Shown: piece by piece, positions 7,240-16,405 of the stretch
How the letters are laid out: the number at the start of each line of letters is the position of its first letter
Numbering within the stretch: the first letter of the stretch is position 1
The notes under the pieces: generated by a model
Databases searched by the model: none
Told to the model about the DNA's origin: nothing
Seen by the model: only the letters and a program-made list of their open reading frames with translations
Program-made: the position numbers and the translations under genes
Source: UBA1189 sp045612065
Lineage (GTDB): Bacteria; Bacteroidota; Bacteroidia; Bacteroidales; Bacteroidaceae
Direction: 5' to 3'
NCBI GenBank assembly: GCA_045612065.1
Contig: JAZKYH010000075.1
Coordinates: 62,001 to 126,000, forward strand
DNA: 64,000 nucleotides

Positions 7240-9168
7240 ATGAATATCCCCTTTCGCCCTGTGACGGCGGCCGATGCCGACCTCTTGCGCTCCTTCACGA
7301 TGGAGGGTAAGTGCATGAACTGCGACATGAACGTGGCCAACCTCTGCAGCTGGCAGTTCCTCTACCATACGGAGTGGGCCGTGGTGGAGGGCTTTCTCGT
7401 GCTGCGCTTCGTGCTCGACGGACATGTGACCTACATGAAACCCATCGGCAAGGGCGACCTGCGCCTCGTACTTGAACTCTTGATGGCCGATGCACGCAGC
7501 TTGGGCGACACGCTCAGGGTGGCCTGCGTGTGCCCCTGTGCCCAGGCGCTGATGGATGAGTCGATGCCCGGAGCCTTCACCTATACCATCAACCGCGACA
7601 AGTCGGACTACCTCTATCTGCGTGAGAAGTTGGTGACGCTCGCAGGCAAGAAGTTGCAGCCCAAGCGCAACCACATCAGCAAGTTCAAGCGCGCCTACCC
7701 CAACTACGAATACCGCCCTCTGACCCCCGACCTCGTGCCCGACTGCATACGCTTGGGCGAGGAGTGGTGTCGCACGAGCGACTCGTCCCTGCAGAATGCC
7801 ATGCAGGCCGAGCAGAAGATGATTGCCTATGCCCTGCAGCACATCGATGAGCTGCACATCGTGGGCGGCACGCTTTTCGTGGAGGGCAGGATGGTGGCCT
7901 TCACCTTCGGTGCACGCATCAATGCCGAAGCGTTCGACGTGTGCGTGGAGAAGGCCGACACCACCTACGAGGGTGCCTATGCAATGATAAACAATGAGTT
8001 TGTGTCGCGCCTGCCCGAAGACATCGTCTACATCAACCGCGAAGAGGACCTCGGGCTCGAAGGGCTGCGCAAGGCGAAGCTCTCCTACTACCCCGACCTG
8101 ATACTCGACAAGATGGTGGCCACACTCACCGCCCAGCCCAAGGAAACGGAGGAGGAGATGCGCGTACGCTTCGAGACACGCCACCTGTGGGAACGCTCGT
8201 TTGCCGACCCGCGTGCCTTCATCGACCTCTACTTCCGTGAGAAATACCGCAAGGAGCGCAACGAAATTATCGTGCGCGACGGGCGCGTGGTGTCGGCCCT
8301 ACAGAAGTTGCCCTATCCCTTGAGCTATGGTGGACGCATGCTTTCCGCGTCGTACATTTCGGGAGCCTGCACCGACGAGAACTACCGCAAGCGCGGCCTG
8401 ATGGGCGAGCTGCTTGCTCAAACCCACCGAGCCATGCAAGGAGAGAATGCTGTGCTGAGCTTCCTCATCCCCGCCACTGCCGAGCTGGCGGCCTACTATG
8501 CCAAGTTTGGCTACACCCCTTGCTTCCGCTTCGGATGGCAGACGGTGACCGCTTCCCCCGTGGAGGATGACTCGCTCATGGCAAGCGTGGTGGAGCAGCC
8601 CCAGAACGAGGAATATCTTATCTACCTGCGACAGAAGATGCAGGAACGTGACTTCTGTGTGCAGCACCCCTTGAGCGACCTGCGTGCCGTGGTGGACGAT
8701 ATGCGCATGGCGGGCGACACGATGTGGGAGGTGCGCCGCGACGGACTCCTTGTGGGGTTGGCCATCTGCCGTGCTGAGGCCGATGGCGTGTTGCTGCGAG
8801 AGTGCGTATACGATGACGGAGCGGCCCGAGACGGACTGATTGCCGCCATTGCGACCCACTATGGAAAGGACGAGGTGGACGTGCTCGACACCACAGGAAC
8901 CGAGGGCGACTATTTTGGTATGGCGCGTATTATCAATGCCGAGGAGATGCTTAAGGCTTATGCCGCGTTGCACCCGGAATTGGATTTGAAAATAAATGTC
9001 ACAGATGATGAACTTTCTGATAACAATGGTTGTTACCATATAAGTGGTGGTGTATGTATGCGCATGGATGGACTGTTGGCTGAAGCCGAACCGCTCACCA
9101 TAGTTCAACTCACCCACCGCGTGCTCACCGAGGAGAATCCCCTGATGAGCTTGATGATGAACGACTGA
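7240..9168 (+). CDS. DUF2156 domain fused to GNAT acetyltransferase
   Basis: The product is 642 aa. ATG 7240 is chosen over an upstream TTG (7234). Residues about 1-288 match the DUF2156 / LPG-synthase C-terminal fold (FTMEGKCMNCDMNVANLCSW at the start; KRNHISKFKRAYPNYE; YINREEDLGLEGLRKAKLSYYP), a GNAT-like fold used in aminoacyl transfer to lipids. Residues about 295-640 are a second GNAT domain (SGACTDENYRKRGLMGELLAQ acetyl-CoA loop; LIPATAELAAYYAKFGYTP) with an Eis-like layout. The two parts are often separate neighbouring genes in Bacteroidales (recalled). Substrates are unknown. The PorD-like gene starts 14 bp downstream, so the two are probably cotranscribed. The final 50 codons are more AT-rich than the rest. 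Confidence 0.8.
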   Translation: MNIPFRPVTAADADLLRSFTMEGKCMNCDMNVANLCSWQFLYHTEWAVVEGFLVLRFVLDGHVTYMKPIGKGDLRLVLELLMADARSLGDTLRVACVCPCAQALMDESMPGAFTYTINRDKSDYLYLREKLVTLAGKKLQPKRNHISKFKRAYPNYEYRPLTPDLVPDCIRLGEEWCRTSDSSLQNAMQAEQKMIAYALQHIDELHIVGGTLFVEGRMVAFTFGARINAEAFDVCVEKADTTYEGAYAMINNEFVSRLPEDIVYINREEDLGLEGLRKAKLSYYPDLILDKMVATLTAQPKETEEEMRVRFETRHLWERSFADPRAFIDLYFREKYRKERNEIIVRDGRVVSALQKLPYPLSYGGRMLSASYISGACTDENYRKRGLMGELLAQTHRAMQGENAVLSFLIPATAELAAYYAKFGYTPCFRFGWQTVTASPVEDDSLMASVVEQPQNEEYLIYLRQKMQERDFCVQHPLSDLRAVVDDMRMAGDTMWEVRRDGLLVGLAICRAEADGVLLRECVYDDGAARDGLIAAIATHYGKDEVDVLDTTGTEGDYFGMARIINAEEMLKAYAALHPELDLKINVTDDELSDNNGCYHISGGVCMRMDGLLAEAEPLTIVQLTHRVLTEENPLMSLMMND

Positions 9169-9182
9169 AAACTACGAAGACT

Positions 9183-10091
9183 ATGACAAAGCATATCACC
9201 CGATACATGGTGGCGCTGGCCGTTTTGCTGTGCACGGCACACGTGGCCACAGCACAGGAACTGGAGGCCAAGGTGGTGGTGAACCACCAGAAGATACAGG
9301 GCACCAACACCTCGGTATTCACCACGCTGCAAGATGCGATGACTGAGTTCCTCAACACGAGAAAGTGGACCAATGCACAGTATGCCGCGAGGGAAAGAAT
9401 CGTGTGCAGTTTCAACCTCATCGTAAACGAATATAGCGATGACGGACGCTTTGCGTGCAACCTGATGGTGCAGGCAAACCGCCCGGTGTACAACGCCTCG
9501 TATAACACCACGGTGTTTAACTTCAATGACAATGCGGTGAACTTCAACTATATCGAACACGACAAACTGGAGTTCTCGGACGATATGATTGACAATAATC
9601 TTACCGCCGTGCTGGCCTACTATGCCTACCTTATCATCGGGCTTGATATGGAGACTTTTGCCCTCAAGGGAGGTACCGATATCCTGCACAAGGCCGAGAA
9701 CGTGGTGAACAATGCGCAGATGATAGGCGAAGATGGATGGAAGGCTTTCGGCGACAGCAAGAATCGCCATGCCCTGGTGAACGACTATATGAACGGCTCG
9801 ATGGAACCTTACCGCCAACTGATGTATGACTACCATCGCAAGGGACTCGACGAGATGGCACAGAATGCCGAGCGCGGACGAAGCAATATCACGACCTCGC
9901 TGCCCCTGCTCGAGAAGGCCAGACAGGACAAGCCCATGTCGGCCCTGCCGCAGTTATTTACCGAAATCAAGAAAGACGAACTTCTTGGCATCTACAGCAA
10001 GGGTACCACCAAGGAGAAGGAGGAGGTGGTGCGCATACTCTCGCTCGTTAACCCCTCGTACTCCTCGGATTGGGAGGAGTTGAAGAAATAA
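9183..10091 (+). CDS. porD: PorD-like (DUF4835) envelope protein
   Basis: The product is 302 aa. The signal peptide MTKHITRYMVALAVLLCTAHVATA precedes QELEAKVVVNHQKIQGTN, the hallmark N-terminus of DUF4835 proteins. The rest (FNFIEHDKLEFSD-like block, YYAYLIIGLDMETF, TALVNDYMN-like block) also fits that family. DUF4835 includes PorD, implicated in type IX secretion in Porphyromonas gingivalis, consistent with several proteins in this window that end in type IX-style tails. The direct assignment to secretion is by family, not shown here. It follows the DUF2156-GNAT gene by 14 bp and shares its promoter. A dispersed repeat lies between it and the next gene. Confidence 0.78.
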   Translation: MTKHITRYMVALAVLLCTAHVATAQELEAKVVVNHQKIQGTNTSVFTTLQDAMTEFLNTRKWTNAQYAARERIVCSFNLIVNEYSDDGRFACNLMVQANRPVYNASYNTTVFNFNDNAVNFNYIEHDKLEFSDDMIDNNLTAVLAYYAYLIIGLDMETFALKGGTDILHKAENVVNNAQMIGEDGWKAFGDSKNRHALVNDYMNGSMEPYRQLMYDYHRKGLDEMAQNAERGRSNITTSLPLLEKARQDKPMSALPQLFTEIKKDELLGIYSKGTTKEKEEVVRILSLVNPSYSSDWEELKK

Positions 10092-10154
10092 CCGCCAGCT
10101 CCCATCTTTTTGAAACAATGGAGTAGAAGTCTCACTCAATGTATCGTACCATGC

Positions 10155-10220
10155 TGAAACGAAGTTTGCCGCTCGAACCCTCAGACCGTTGGTCCGAAGG
10201 GGAAAAGCAAGGGACCAAAG
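10155..10220 (+). repeat. Dispersed hairpin repeat, copy 1
   Basis: About 66 bp that align with the reverse complement of 38806-38872 at roughly 80 percent identity. TTGGTCC (10189-10195) pairs with GGACCAA (10212-10218) around AGGGGAAAAGCAAG. In the other copy the stem is GGCCC/GGGCC, so one base pair has changed in a compensatory way. It lies in the spacer before the hybrid regulator gene. Confidence 0.65.
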
Positions 10221-10243
10221 ACTGTGACGTGAAACATTCCGCA

Positions 10244-13200
10244 ATGTCTTCTGCGAGACATCTTGCGAGAACCTTTATCGCACTCTGGGTAGCCTGCCTA
10301 TGCCTGCCGACCTATGGACAGATATACAAGTACCTCGGATTGGAGGATGGCCTGAGTTCGCGCAACGTGTATGCCGTGCAGCAGTCGAACGGAGGCTTCA
10401 TGTGGTTCCTTACGGACAATGGTATCGACCGCTATGACGGCACGGAGATGACTCGCTTTACGCTTGTCATTGATGGAGTGAAATTTACAGAATATTCTTC
10501 GAGCCGATTTATCTATGATCAAGCAAAGGATAATTTGTGGCTTGCGACAAGTGGCGGAAAAATAGCACGCTATGTTCAACGTAACGGTAATTTTGAGGTG
10601 GTTTATTCGCCAAAAATACATTATCGACGGACTGATATCATGCGTAGCGCTGTTTCGCCTATCGGAGAGGATGATAACATCTGGATGTTTGTGGGTGAAC
10701 AAGTCTTCCGATACAATGTGCGCACCGATGAGGGTAGTGAGTTGACACTTCGCTGCAACGAGGATAGTGTGACTTTTTCAGCAGTAGTATCCATCAATGA
10801 TTCTACGCTTTATGTGGGAACTAAGGGAGGCGTATATAGAGGAATTATACGTGGTGAGACTATTGACATCATGCCTATACAATACCTGCATAATGTAGGA
10901 ATTAATGTTAACACTTTCTGTTATAGCCGGGCCTACAAGACTTTGCTTATCGGTACGGAGGATGCAGGCATCGTAGCCTATCGGGAAGATACACGGGAGG
11001 TGATACACCATAGAGATTTGTTGCCCGATGTGCGCGTAACCAAGATTATCCCGTGTGGTGAAGAGGACGAGGTGTTGTTTGCGACCAATGCTGCTTGTGT
11101 CTATCGAATGTATATGGATAATTGCTATCCTTTTCCCTTCCTCAGTGCTGATTATAACACGGACTATCGCATGAATACGGATAATGTGGCTGACATCTGT
11201 ATCGACCAGGAGGGACAACTGTGGATGTGTTCGTTTCCTAAGGGCTTGACCGTGCGCAATGAACAATATCCCGCTCTGAATTGGATACGACGTTCTAATC
11301 TCAATGTAAACACGCTTACGAATAACGGGGTAAACTATATCCTCGAAGATAGCAACCATGACTTTTGGTTTGCCACAGATAATGGTGTGAGCATGTATGA
11401 TACCCAACGTAGGCGTTGGCACACGTTGCTCTCTATGCAAGATGTCTCGCCCAACCTGAACCACGACTTCCTTACGATGTGTGAGGTACGGCCTGGTATA
11501 ATATTGTTGGGAGGTTATGCAGCGGGTATCTATGTCATTAATAAAGAAACGGAGTTAGTTGATTTCGTGAAGCCCGACCTTATCATTCCTGAAAAGTATA
11601 TTCAAACAATGTGCCTTGACCAAACAGATGGTAGTGTATGGGCCGGTGGTGAAAACCAATTGTTCAATGTCAGTTATGATGGCACCCTTCGTGTAAATTA
11701 TTCCGAAATCTTTGGCGGCATCAATTGTATTACCCCGAAGGATAGAAATCATCTGTGGATTGGAACGAAGAACGGCTTGTTTGTCTTCGACAAGAGTACG
11801 CGCATGAAATGGCGAGTCGAGTTGCCCATCGAACGCTTTAGAGTGAACTCAATCTTTCAAGATTCAGATGGCACGGTATATATTGGCACTCATCATCACG
11901 GTTTGCTTGTCTATAACGAAGAGGACAACTACTACTGTTGCTACAACAAGGACAATAGTGCACTGACCAACAATTGCATGAAGAGCCTTGTCGGTACTGG
12001 TAACCAGTCACTCTACATCAGTTCGGATGATGGTATTGTACGTTTTAATAAGAATACTGGGCGCATTACGACTTGGAGTAATGACCAAGGTTTGCAAGGG
12101 GTAAGTTTTAATGTTCAATCTGGTATCGAAACAAATCGACGTACCTTGATGTTTGGCAGTGATATGGGTGTTATTGAGATTCCTTTGAGTGCTTCGTTGC
12201 CCCATATATATAAAGGAAAGCTTGTCTTGTCGGATCTTTACATAGGTAACACTCGTACGTTCCCTGATGATGAAGACTCCCCGCTGACTGATGCACTCAA
12301 TAATATGACTCATTTGAGATTGAATCATAGTCAGCGCAATGCTGCAATTAAGGTAAAGTGTATTAATCATATCTATCCCTCAGATTGCCAAGTTTTGTGG
12401 AAGTTTGACGGGAAGCGTGGTAGTAAGTGGTATCCTCTGAACGAGGAACGTTTTATCACACTTGGAGAATTGCCTTTAGGACATCATCGGCTGACCATAC
12501 GTGCTACTTCAAATGAGTCGGGGGATGTGCTTGACGAACGCCAACTTCGTATTACCATGAAACCTCCCTTTTACCTCTCCTTTGGAGGGTTGTTGCTCGA
12601 GATTGCTCTGTTGGGAATCATTCTCTATGTTGTGGGAAAGTATCTCAAGTCGCGAAGCCAGATGAATATTTCGAATGAGAAAGTAAATTTCCTTATCAAT
12701 ACAGCCCATGATATCCGTACTCCTTTGACCCTCATTAAGGCTCCCCTTGAAGAATTGAGCCGTAATGATACGCTTGGAGTCGAAGAGAAAGAGGCTGTCG
12801 GGCTGGCTCTGCGCAACACCAACACGTTGTCACAGATGACAGATAAGGTGATGCAGTACGAGTTGTCGAGTATCGAACGTGGAGTGATACGTGTTGATAG
12901 GCATGAGGCTATCGCTCACTTCAAGGCACAGATTGACAAAATTTCACTCTTGGCACAAGCAAAGCGTCAAAGCTTTTGTTTTGAACATCCCGACGAACCT
13001 TTTGATGTCTGGGTTGATGCGCGCAAACTGAATTCCATCATCCAGAATCTCCTTTCCAACGCAGTTAAGTATAGTCCTAATGATAGCACCATTACGCTTC
13101 GTTTATATCGCAACGAGCATAATTGGGGGTTCCACGTCGTAGATTGTGGCATAGGCATAAGTGAAAAGGAACAGCGTAAGCTCTTCAAGCAGTTCTTTCG

Positions 13201-14227
13201 TGGAGCCAATGCTATCAATGCCAAGATTGTGGGTAGTGGTATCGGCTTGCTCTCCATCGGACGCTATGTCAAACAGTTGCATGGACGTATCGAAGTGAAA
13301 AGCCAAGTGGATTGCGGCTCGGACTTTCACGTATCTTTCCCCTTAGGCAAGTCTCATTATAAGTCTCAGATAACAGAGTTTATAGAGGATGCAGCCTCCG
13401 AAATTATAACAGAATCTGCAGTTCTTCCTCCTCATTATGCTATGGAACCTACTGATGAACACCGCCACCGTCTGCTCATCGTGGAGGATAATCCAGAGAT
13501 GTTAAGTTATTTGAAACGTCTTTTCGACAAGGACTTTGCTGTATATACTGCCACCAATGGTAAGGAGGCCCTGTCAAAACTTCCTTACGTGCAGCCCCTC
13601 ATTGTGCTCTCCGACGTGATGATGCCCGAGATGCGTGGCGATGATCTCTGCGTATCCATCAAGAGCAATATCGACACCTCTCATATTGCTGTGGTACTCG
13701 TCTCGGCTTTGTCAGATCAGCAGAGCATTATCAATGGTCTCTCTGTAAAGGCCGATGCCTATGTGACCAAACCATTCGATACTAAAGTGCTACAACTCAC
13801 CATCCAAAATCTTGTGGAGAGTCGTCTCCAACTGCGACAGCAGTTGGCTGCACTTGATACGAGTAGTGATGATTTGTCCGATACGACTTCGGAACTCGAC
13901 CTTAAGTTGATATCGGAGATGAAGAATATTATAGCCCAGAATATTGCTGACAATGCATTTACGGTTGATGTCCTGGCTTATAAACTTTGTGTGAGTCGAA
14001 CCACTCTATACAATAAAATAAAAGGACTTACGGGAAGTACTCCCTCGGATTTTATTCGTATATGCCGTATTAATAAGGCCAAGATATTACTTCGCGAACA
14101 CGGAATTACGATAGCTGAAGTAGCAGATATGGTGGGGTTTGCTGATTTGAAATATTTTCGTGAGGTCTTCAAGAAGACTGTGGGAATGTCTCCCAGTGAA
14201 TATGCAAAAGGAGGTCCTGCCCTCTAA
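10244..14227 (+). CDS. Hybrid two-component system regulator (HTCS)
   Basis: The product is 1327 aa from ATG 10244. The frame is open from 10139, but the 5' extension runs through a dispersed repeat, and ATG 10244 begins a signal peptide (MSSARHLARTFIALWVACLCL). Order: Reg_prop beta-propeller repeats (residues about 30-700; GLEDGLSSRNVYAV, WIGTKNGLFVFD), Y_Y_Y domain, one membrane helix (about 780-800), histidine kinase with HDIRTPLTLI (His about 822), HATPase (NLLSNAVKYSP, GSGIGLLSI), receiver (LIVEDNPEML; phospho-Asp in VLSDVMMPEM about 1123) and AraC-type helix-turn-helix at the end. Such proteins sense periplasmic glycans and activate polysaccharide-utilization loci. No susC/susD pair lies nearby, so its target is elsewhere. 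Confidence 0.93.
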   Translation: MSSARHLARTFIALWVACLCLPTYGQIYKYLGLEDGLSSRNVYAVQQSNGGFMWFLTDNGIDRYDGTEMTRFTLVIDGVKFTEYSSSRFIYDQAKDNLWLATSGGKIARYVQRNGNFEVVYSPKIHYRRTDIMRSAVSPIGEDDNIWMFVGEQVFRYNVRTDEGSELTLRCNEDSVTFSAVVSINDSTLYVGTKGGVYRGIIRGETIDIMPIQYLHNVGINVNTFCYSRAYKTLLIGTEDAGIVAYREDTREVIHHRDLLPDVRVTKIIPCGEEDEVLFATNAACVYRMYMDNCYPFPFLSADYNTDYRMNTDNVADICIDQEGQLWMCSFPKGLTVRNEQYPALNWIRRSNLNVNTLTNNGVNYILEDSNHDFWFATDNGVSMYDTQRRRWHTLLSMQDVSPNLNHDFLTMCEVRPGIILLGGYAAGIYVINKETELVDFVKPDLIIPEKYIQTMCLDQTDGSVWAGGENQLFNVSYDGTLRVNYSEIFGGINCITPKDRNHLWIGTKNGLFVFDKSTRMKWRVELPIERFRVNSIFQDSDGTVYIGTHHHGLLVYNEEDNYYCCYNKDNSALTNNCMKSLVGTGNQSLYISSDDGIVRFNKNTGRITTWSNDQGLQGVSFNVQSGIETNRRTLMFGSDMGVIEIPLSASLPHIYKGKLVLSDLYIGNTRTFPDDEDSPLTDALNNMTHLRLNHSQRNAAIKVKCINHIYPSDCQVLWKFDGKRGSKWYPLNEERFITLGELPLGHHRLTIRATSNESGDVLDERQLRITMKPPFYLSFGGLLLEIALLGIILYVVGKYLKSRSQMNISNEKVNFLINTAHDIRTPLTLIKAPLEELSRNDTLGVEEKEAVGLALRNTNTLSQMTDKVMQYELSSIERGVIRVDRHEAIAHFKAQIDKISLLAQAKRQSFCFEHPDEPFDVWVDARKLNSIIQNLLSNAVKYSPNDSTITLRLYRNEHNWGFHVVDCGIGISEKEQRKLFKQFFRGANAINAKIVGSGIGLLSIGRYVKQLHGRIEVKSQVDCGSDFHVSFPLGKSHYKSQITEFIEDAASEIITESAVLPPHYAMEPTDEHRHRLLIVEDNPEMLSYLKRLFDKDFAVYTATNGKEALSKLPYVQPLIVLSDVMMPEMRGDDLCVSIKSNIDTSHIAVVLVSALSDQQSIINGLSVKADAYVTKPFDTKVLQLTIQNLVESRLQLRQQLAALDTSSDDLSDTTSELDLKLISEMKNIIAQNIADNAFTVDVLAYKLCVSRTTLYNKIKGLTGSTPSDFIRICRINKAKILLREHGITIAEVADMVGFADLKYFREVFKKTVGMSPSEYAKGGPAL

Positions 14228-14420
14228 ATAATGAGAGATAGCTACAGCTCTCTCCAGGAGAGGATGGGGCGAGAGGTTTCGAACAGATTATTGGGAGGTA
14301 TACTTGGCATTTAAGTATAAGACGGTTGATCCCATTTTATTTATTTCCGTTTGCGAAGCCATCAGTAGGGTGGTGTATAGTTTGCTGTAGCGCGAAATCA
14401 TAGATTTTTGTTCGTTCTAA

Positions 14421-14451
14421 TTGGTGGTAATGATAAAAAAATGTAATTTCG
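14421..14451 (+). promoter_or_regulatory. Promoter for purE
   Basis: TTG (14421-14423), 20-nt spacer, TAATTTCG (14444-14451), a T-to-C variant of the -7 consensus. The ATG is 38 nt downstream. Confidence 0.6.
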
Positions 14452-14488
14452 CAGCGTAATAAGGAATACATAAAAGAATAATATAGTT

Positions 14489-14995
14489 ATGAAACCTATT
14501 GTAAGCATTATTATGGGCAGCACCAGTGATCTGCCTGTAATGGAGAAGGCTGCTGCTTTTCTCAATGAGATGAAGGTGCCGTTTGAAATGAATGCTCTTT
14601 CGGCTCATCGTACTCCCGAGGCTGTAGAGGTCTTTGCTAAAGGTGCTGCCGAGCGCGGTATCCGTGTTATTATTGCAGCGGCTGGTATGGCTGCTCATCT
14701 TCCAGGTGTGATTGCTGCCAGCACTACGGTACCCGTCATTGGTGTGCCCATTAAGAGTACGCTCGAAGGTATGGATGCGCTGTTGGCTATCGTACAGATG
14801 CCTCCAGGTATCCCCGTAGCCACCGTGGGTATCAATGCTGCGCAGAATGCGGGTATCCTTGCTGTTCAGATGCTTGCTCTCTCTGATGCTGATCTCGCTA
14901 CGCGCTTTGCCGCCTTTAAGGAAAGCCTCAAACGCAAGATCGAGAAGGCCAACGAAGAACTCAAGACCGTGAGCTACGAGTTTAAGTGCAACTAA
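14489..14995 (+). CDS. purE: N5-carboxyaminoimidazole ribonucleotide mutase
   Basis: The product is 168 aa, the usual size for class I PurE. It converts N5-CAIR to CAIR in purine synthesis in the cytoplasm. Diagnostic motifs: GSTSDLPVM near the N-terminus, SAHRTPE with the catalytic His, AAAGMAAHLPGV, and GVPIKSTLEGMDALLAIVQMPPGIPVATVGI. Its own promoter precedes it and a strong terminator follows. In many Bacteroidales purE sits next to ispG (recalled); here an unrelated minus-strand gene and 500 bp of spacer separate them. Confidence 0.97.
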   Translation: MKPIVSIIMGSTSDLPVMEKAAAFLNEMKVPFEMNALSAHRTPEAVEVFAKGAAERGIRVIIAAAGMAAHLPGVIAASTTVPVIGVPIKSTLEGMDALLAIVQMPPGIPVATVGINAAQNAGILAVQMLALSDADLATRFAAFKESLKRKIEKANEELKTVSYEFKCN

Positions 14996-15013
14996 AACGG
15001 AAGTTAAGTTTAC

Positions 15014-15051
15014 AATAGGGGCAGATAAGCATCGCTTTCTGCCCCTATTTT
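15014..15051 (+). terminator. Terminator after purE
   Basis: AATAGGGGCAGA (15014-15025) pairs perfectly with TCTGCCCCTATT (15038-15049), followed by TT. The 12-bp stem with A/T flanks can also serve the minus-strand gene ending at 15072. Confidence 0.85.
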
Positions 15052-15071
15052 CGTGCGCTATATGCAATTGG

Positions 15072-15899
15072 TTACGGTTTTATTTCTTCCCATCGTTCCG
15101 TTACATCGGGAATTTCGTTCGGGTGAGTTTGTCTGAAATCGGCAATTTTTTTGTTTTCATAATCGTTTCCCCATTTGATAGAGCCAATAGCCGAGCCAAA
15201 CGTAATTACGAAACACAATATATACAACCAAATAGGTGGTGTCGCGGTTATGCCAAACCATGGGAACCAAATGTCCCGAGTGACAATAAGTATTACTGGC
15301 AGAGCCGATATGATAAGCATGACGGTAAACATGACCATGTCAAGTTTGGTGATTACTATCTTGCTAATCTCTTTATTCTCCATCTTGTGCATAGTAGCAC
15401 TCTTGATCAGGTCATACACCTCTTCGAGAGTCTTACATCTCAATTGTCCTGTACGAGAGCTCTCTTTGACAAGGAACAGACAAGAGCCGAAGTCATAGTC
15501 CTCTCTGTCAAGAGAGTAGACAGGATTTTTAGAAGGGATAAGCATCATCACGCCCTCTTTGTGGAAGAATGCGCACAGATACCTCTGAGTCGTCTTGCCA
15601 AGCTTAAATGTGATGCCTAAAATAGAACCCGATTCTTTCTCCTTCTCAGTCTTTGGTGACACCGATTCTATTTTCCAGGTCCCTTTTTCTTCTCCTTCGG
15701 GAGATTGTATGACCAACTCTTTGTCAGGCTTGAGGTAAAACTTTTGAATGGGACCTTCTTCTGTCATCGCCTGATAGGTTCCCATGAACTTCTCGTTCAA
15801 TTCCCGAATCACTGTAAATGGGTTGAAGTTTAAGGTTCTACACTCCAAGACTCTGACTTCTTCTACTATCCTTGCGTAGAGGTAATCTTTGATAAACAT
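15072..15899 (-). CDS. Unknown protein with two C-terminal membrane helices
   Basis: The product is 275 aa and the family is not recognised. The N-terminal two thirds are soluble and rich in beta-type sequence (FYLKPDKELVIQSPEGEEKGTWKIESV; YLCAFFHKEGVMMLIPSK). Near the C-terminus are two hydrophobic helices, about residues 185-206 (IVITKLDMVMFTVMLIISAL) and about 222-242 (WLYILCFVITFGSAIGSI), ending in a charged tail. It could be an inner-membrane-anchored cytosolic domain. A TACATTTG box (15954-15947) precedes the start. It lies alone on the minus strand between purE and ispG. Confidence 0.65.
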   Translation of the reverse strand: MFIKDYLYARIVEEVRVLECRTLNFNPFTVIRELNEKFMGTYQAMTEEGPIQKFYLKPDKELVIQSPEGEEKGTWKIESVSPKTEKEKESGSILGITFKLGKTTQRYLCAFFHKEGVMMLIPSKNPVYSLDREDYDFGSCLFLVKESSRTGQLRCKTLEEVYDLIKSATMHKMENKEISKIVITKLDMVMFTVMLIISALPVILIVTRDIWFPWFGITATPPIWLYILCFVITFGSAIGSIKWGNDYENKKIADFRQTHPNEIPDVTERWEEIKP

Positions 15900-15946
15900 A
15901 GGTGTTTAGGTATAAATGGATAAACTTGTACTTCTGTGTCTGAACG

Positions 15947-15954
15947 CAAATGTA
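15947..15954 (-). promoter_or_regulatory. -7 box for the unknown membrane gene
   Basis: TACATTTG read on the minus strand, 47 nt before ATG 15899. No clear -33 element is seen. Confidence 0.5.
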
Positions 15955-16336
15955 GTAAAACTTTTTAATACATCTGTGTTGTGCGATAATAAAAAGTTGT
16001 TTGCTCGGTAAAATGATGTAGAGCGTTAATATCGGGTGAACCCTTGTTCGAAAATGGGTATACCCACGGAAATTGGAGGATAGAGAGATTCGAAAAATCC
16101 CTTTGTCGAAAAAATCTTGCCAAGCCGTAGATGAAAAATTTTGTAGAGGTCGATATTTTCCTGTCTACAGCTCAGCGGAACCGCCATAGCTTGTATCGGT
16201 TTCGCAAGGGCCATCATCATAAAAATTGGAGCCCTGCAATAAATCCAACGAAAGGCTCCGGCAGTTTTATCGGACGGCTCCGTCACGAAAAAAGCCTTTA
16301 TCTGATGGTGTTATCTTAGAAATAAAACGGGCTTTA
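15955..16336. other. Spacer without a supported gene
   Basis: Only short, overlapping, opposite-strand frames occur here (16026-16286 minus; 16131-16319 plus), with no recognisable family or start signal. A palindrome TGGGTATACCCA is present near 16055, and a stem GGAGCC/GGCTCC spans about 16228-16259. It may be decayed sequence. Confidence 0.45.
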
Positions 16337-16368
16337 TTTGACCAATAGGAATCATTTGTTTACTTTTG
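16337..16368 (+). promoter_or_regulatory. Promoter for ispG
   Basis: TTTG (16337-16340), 20-nt spacer, TACTTTTG (16361-16368), then GCAAAG. The ATG is at 16406. Confidence 0.8.
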
Positions 16369-16405
16369 CAAAGATAAAGACGATTAATCAAGATTAAGAG
16401 AGGAT

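Noticed and set aside
7225..8184. Long minus-strand open frame (319 codons) opposite the DUF2156-GNAT gene
   Set aside because: His/Val/Leu-rich shadow of a GC-biased coding strand; no start signal and no family.
10139..10243. Longer start for the hybrid regulator
   Set aside because: The extension crosses a dispersed repeat and pushes the signal peptide to residue 36.
16026..16319. Two short overlapping frames on opposite strands
   Set aside because: No recognisable motif, no promoter box, and each is a shadow of the other.
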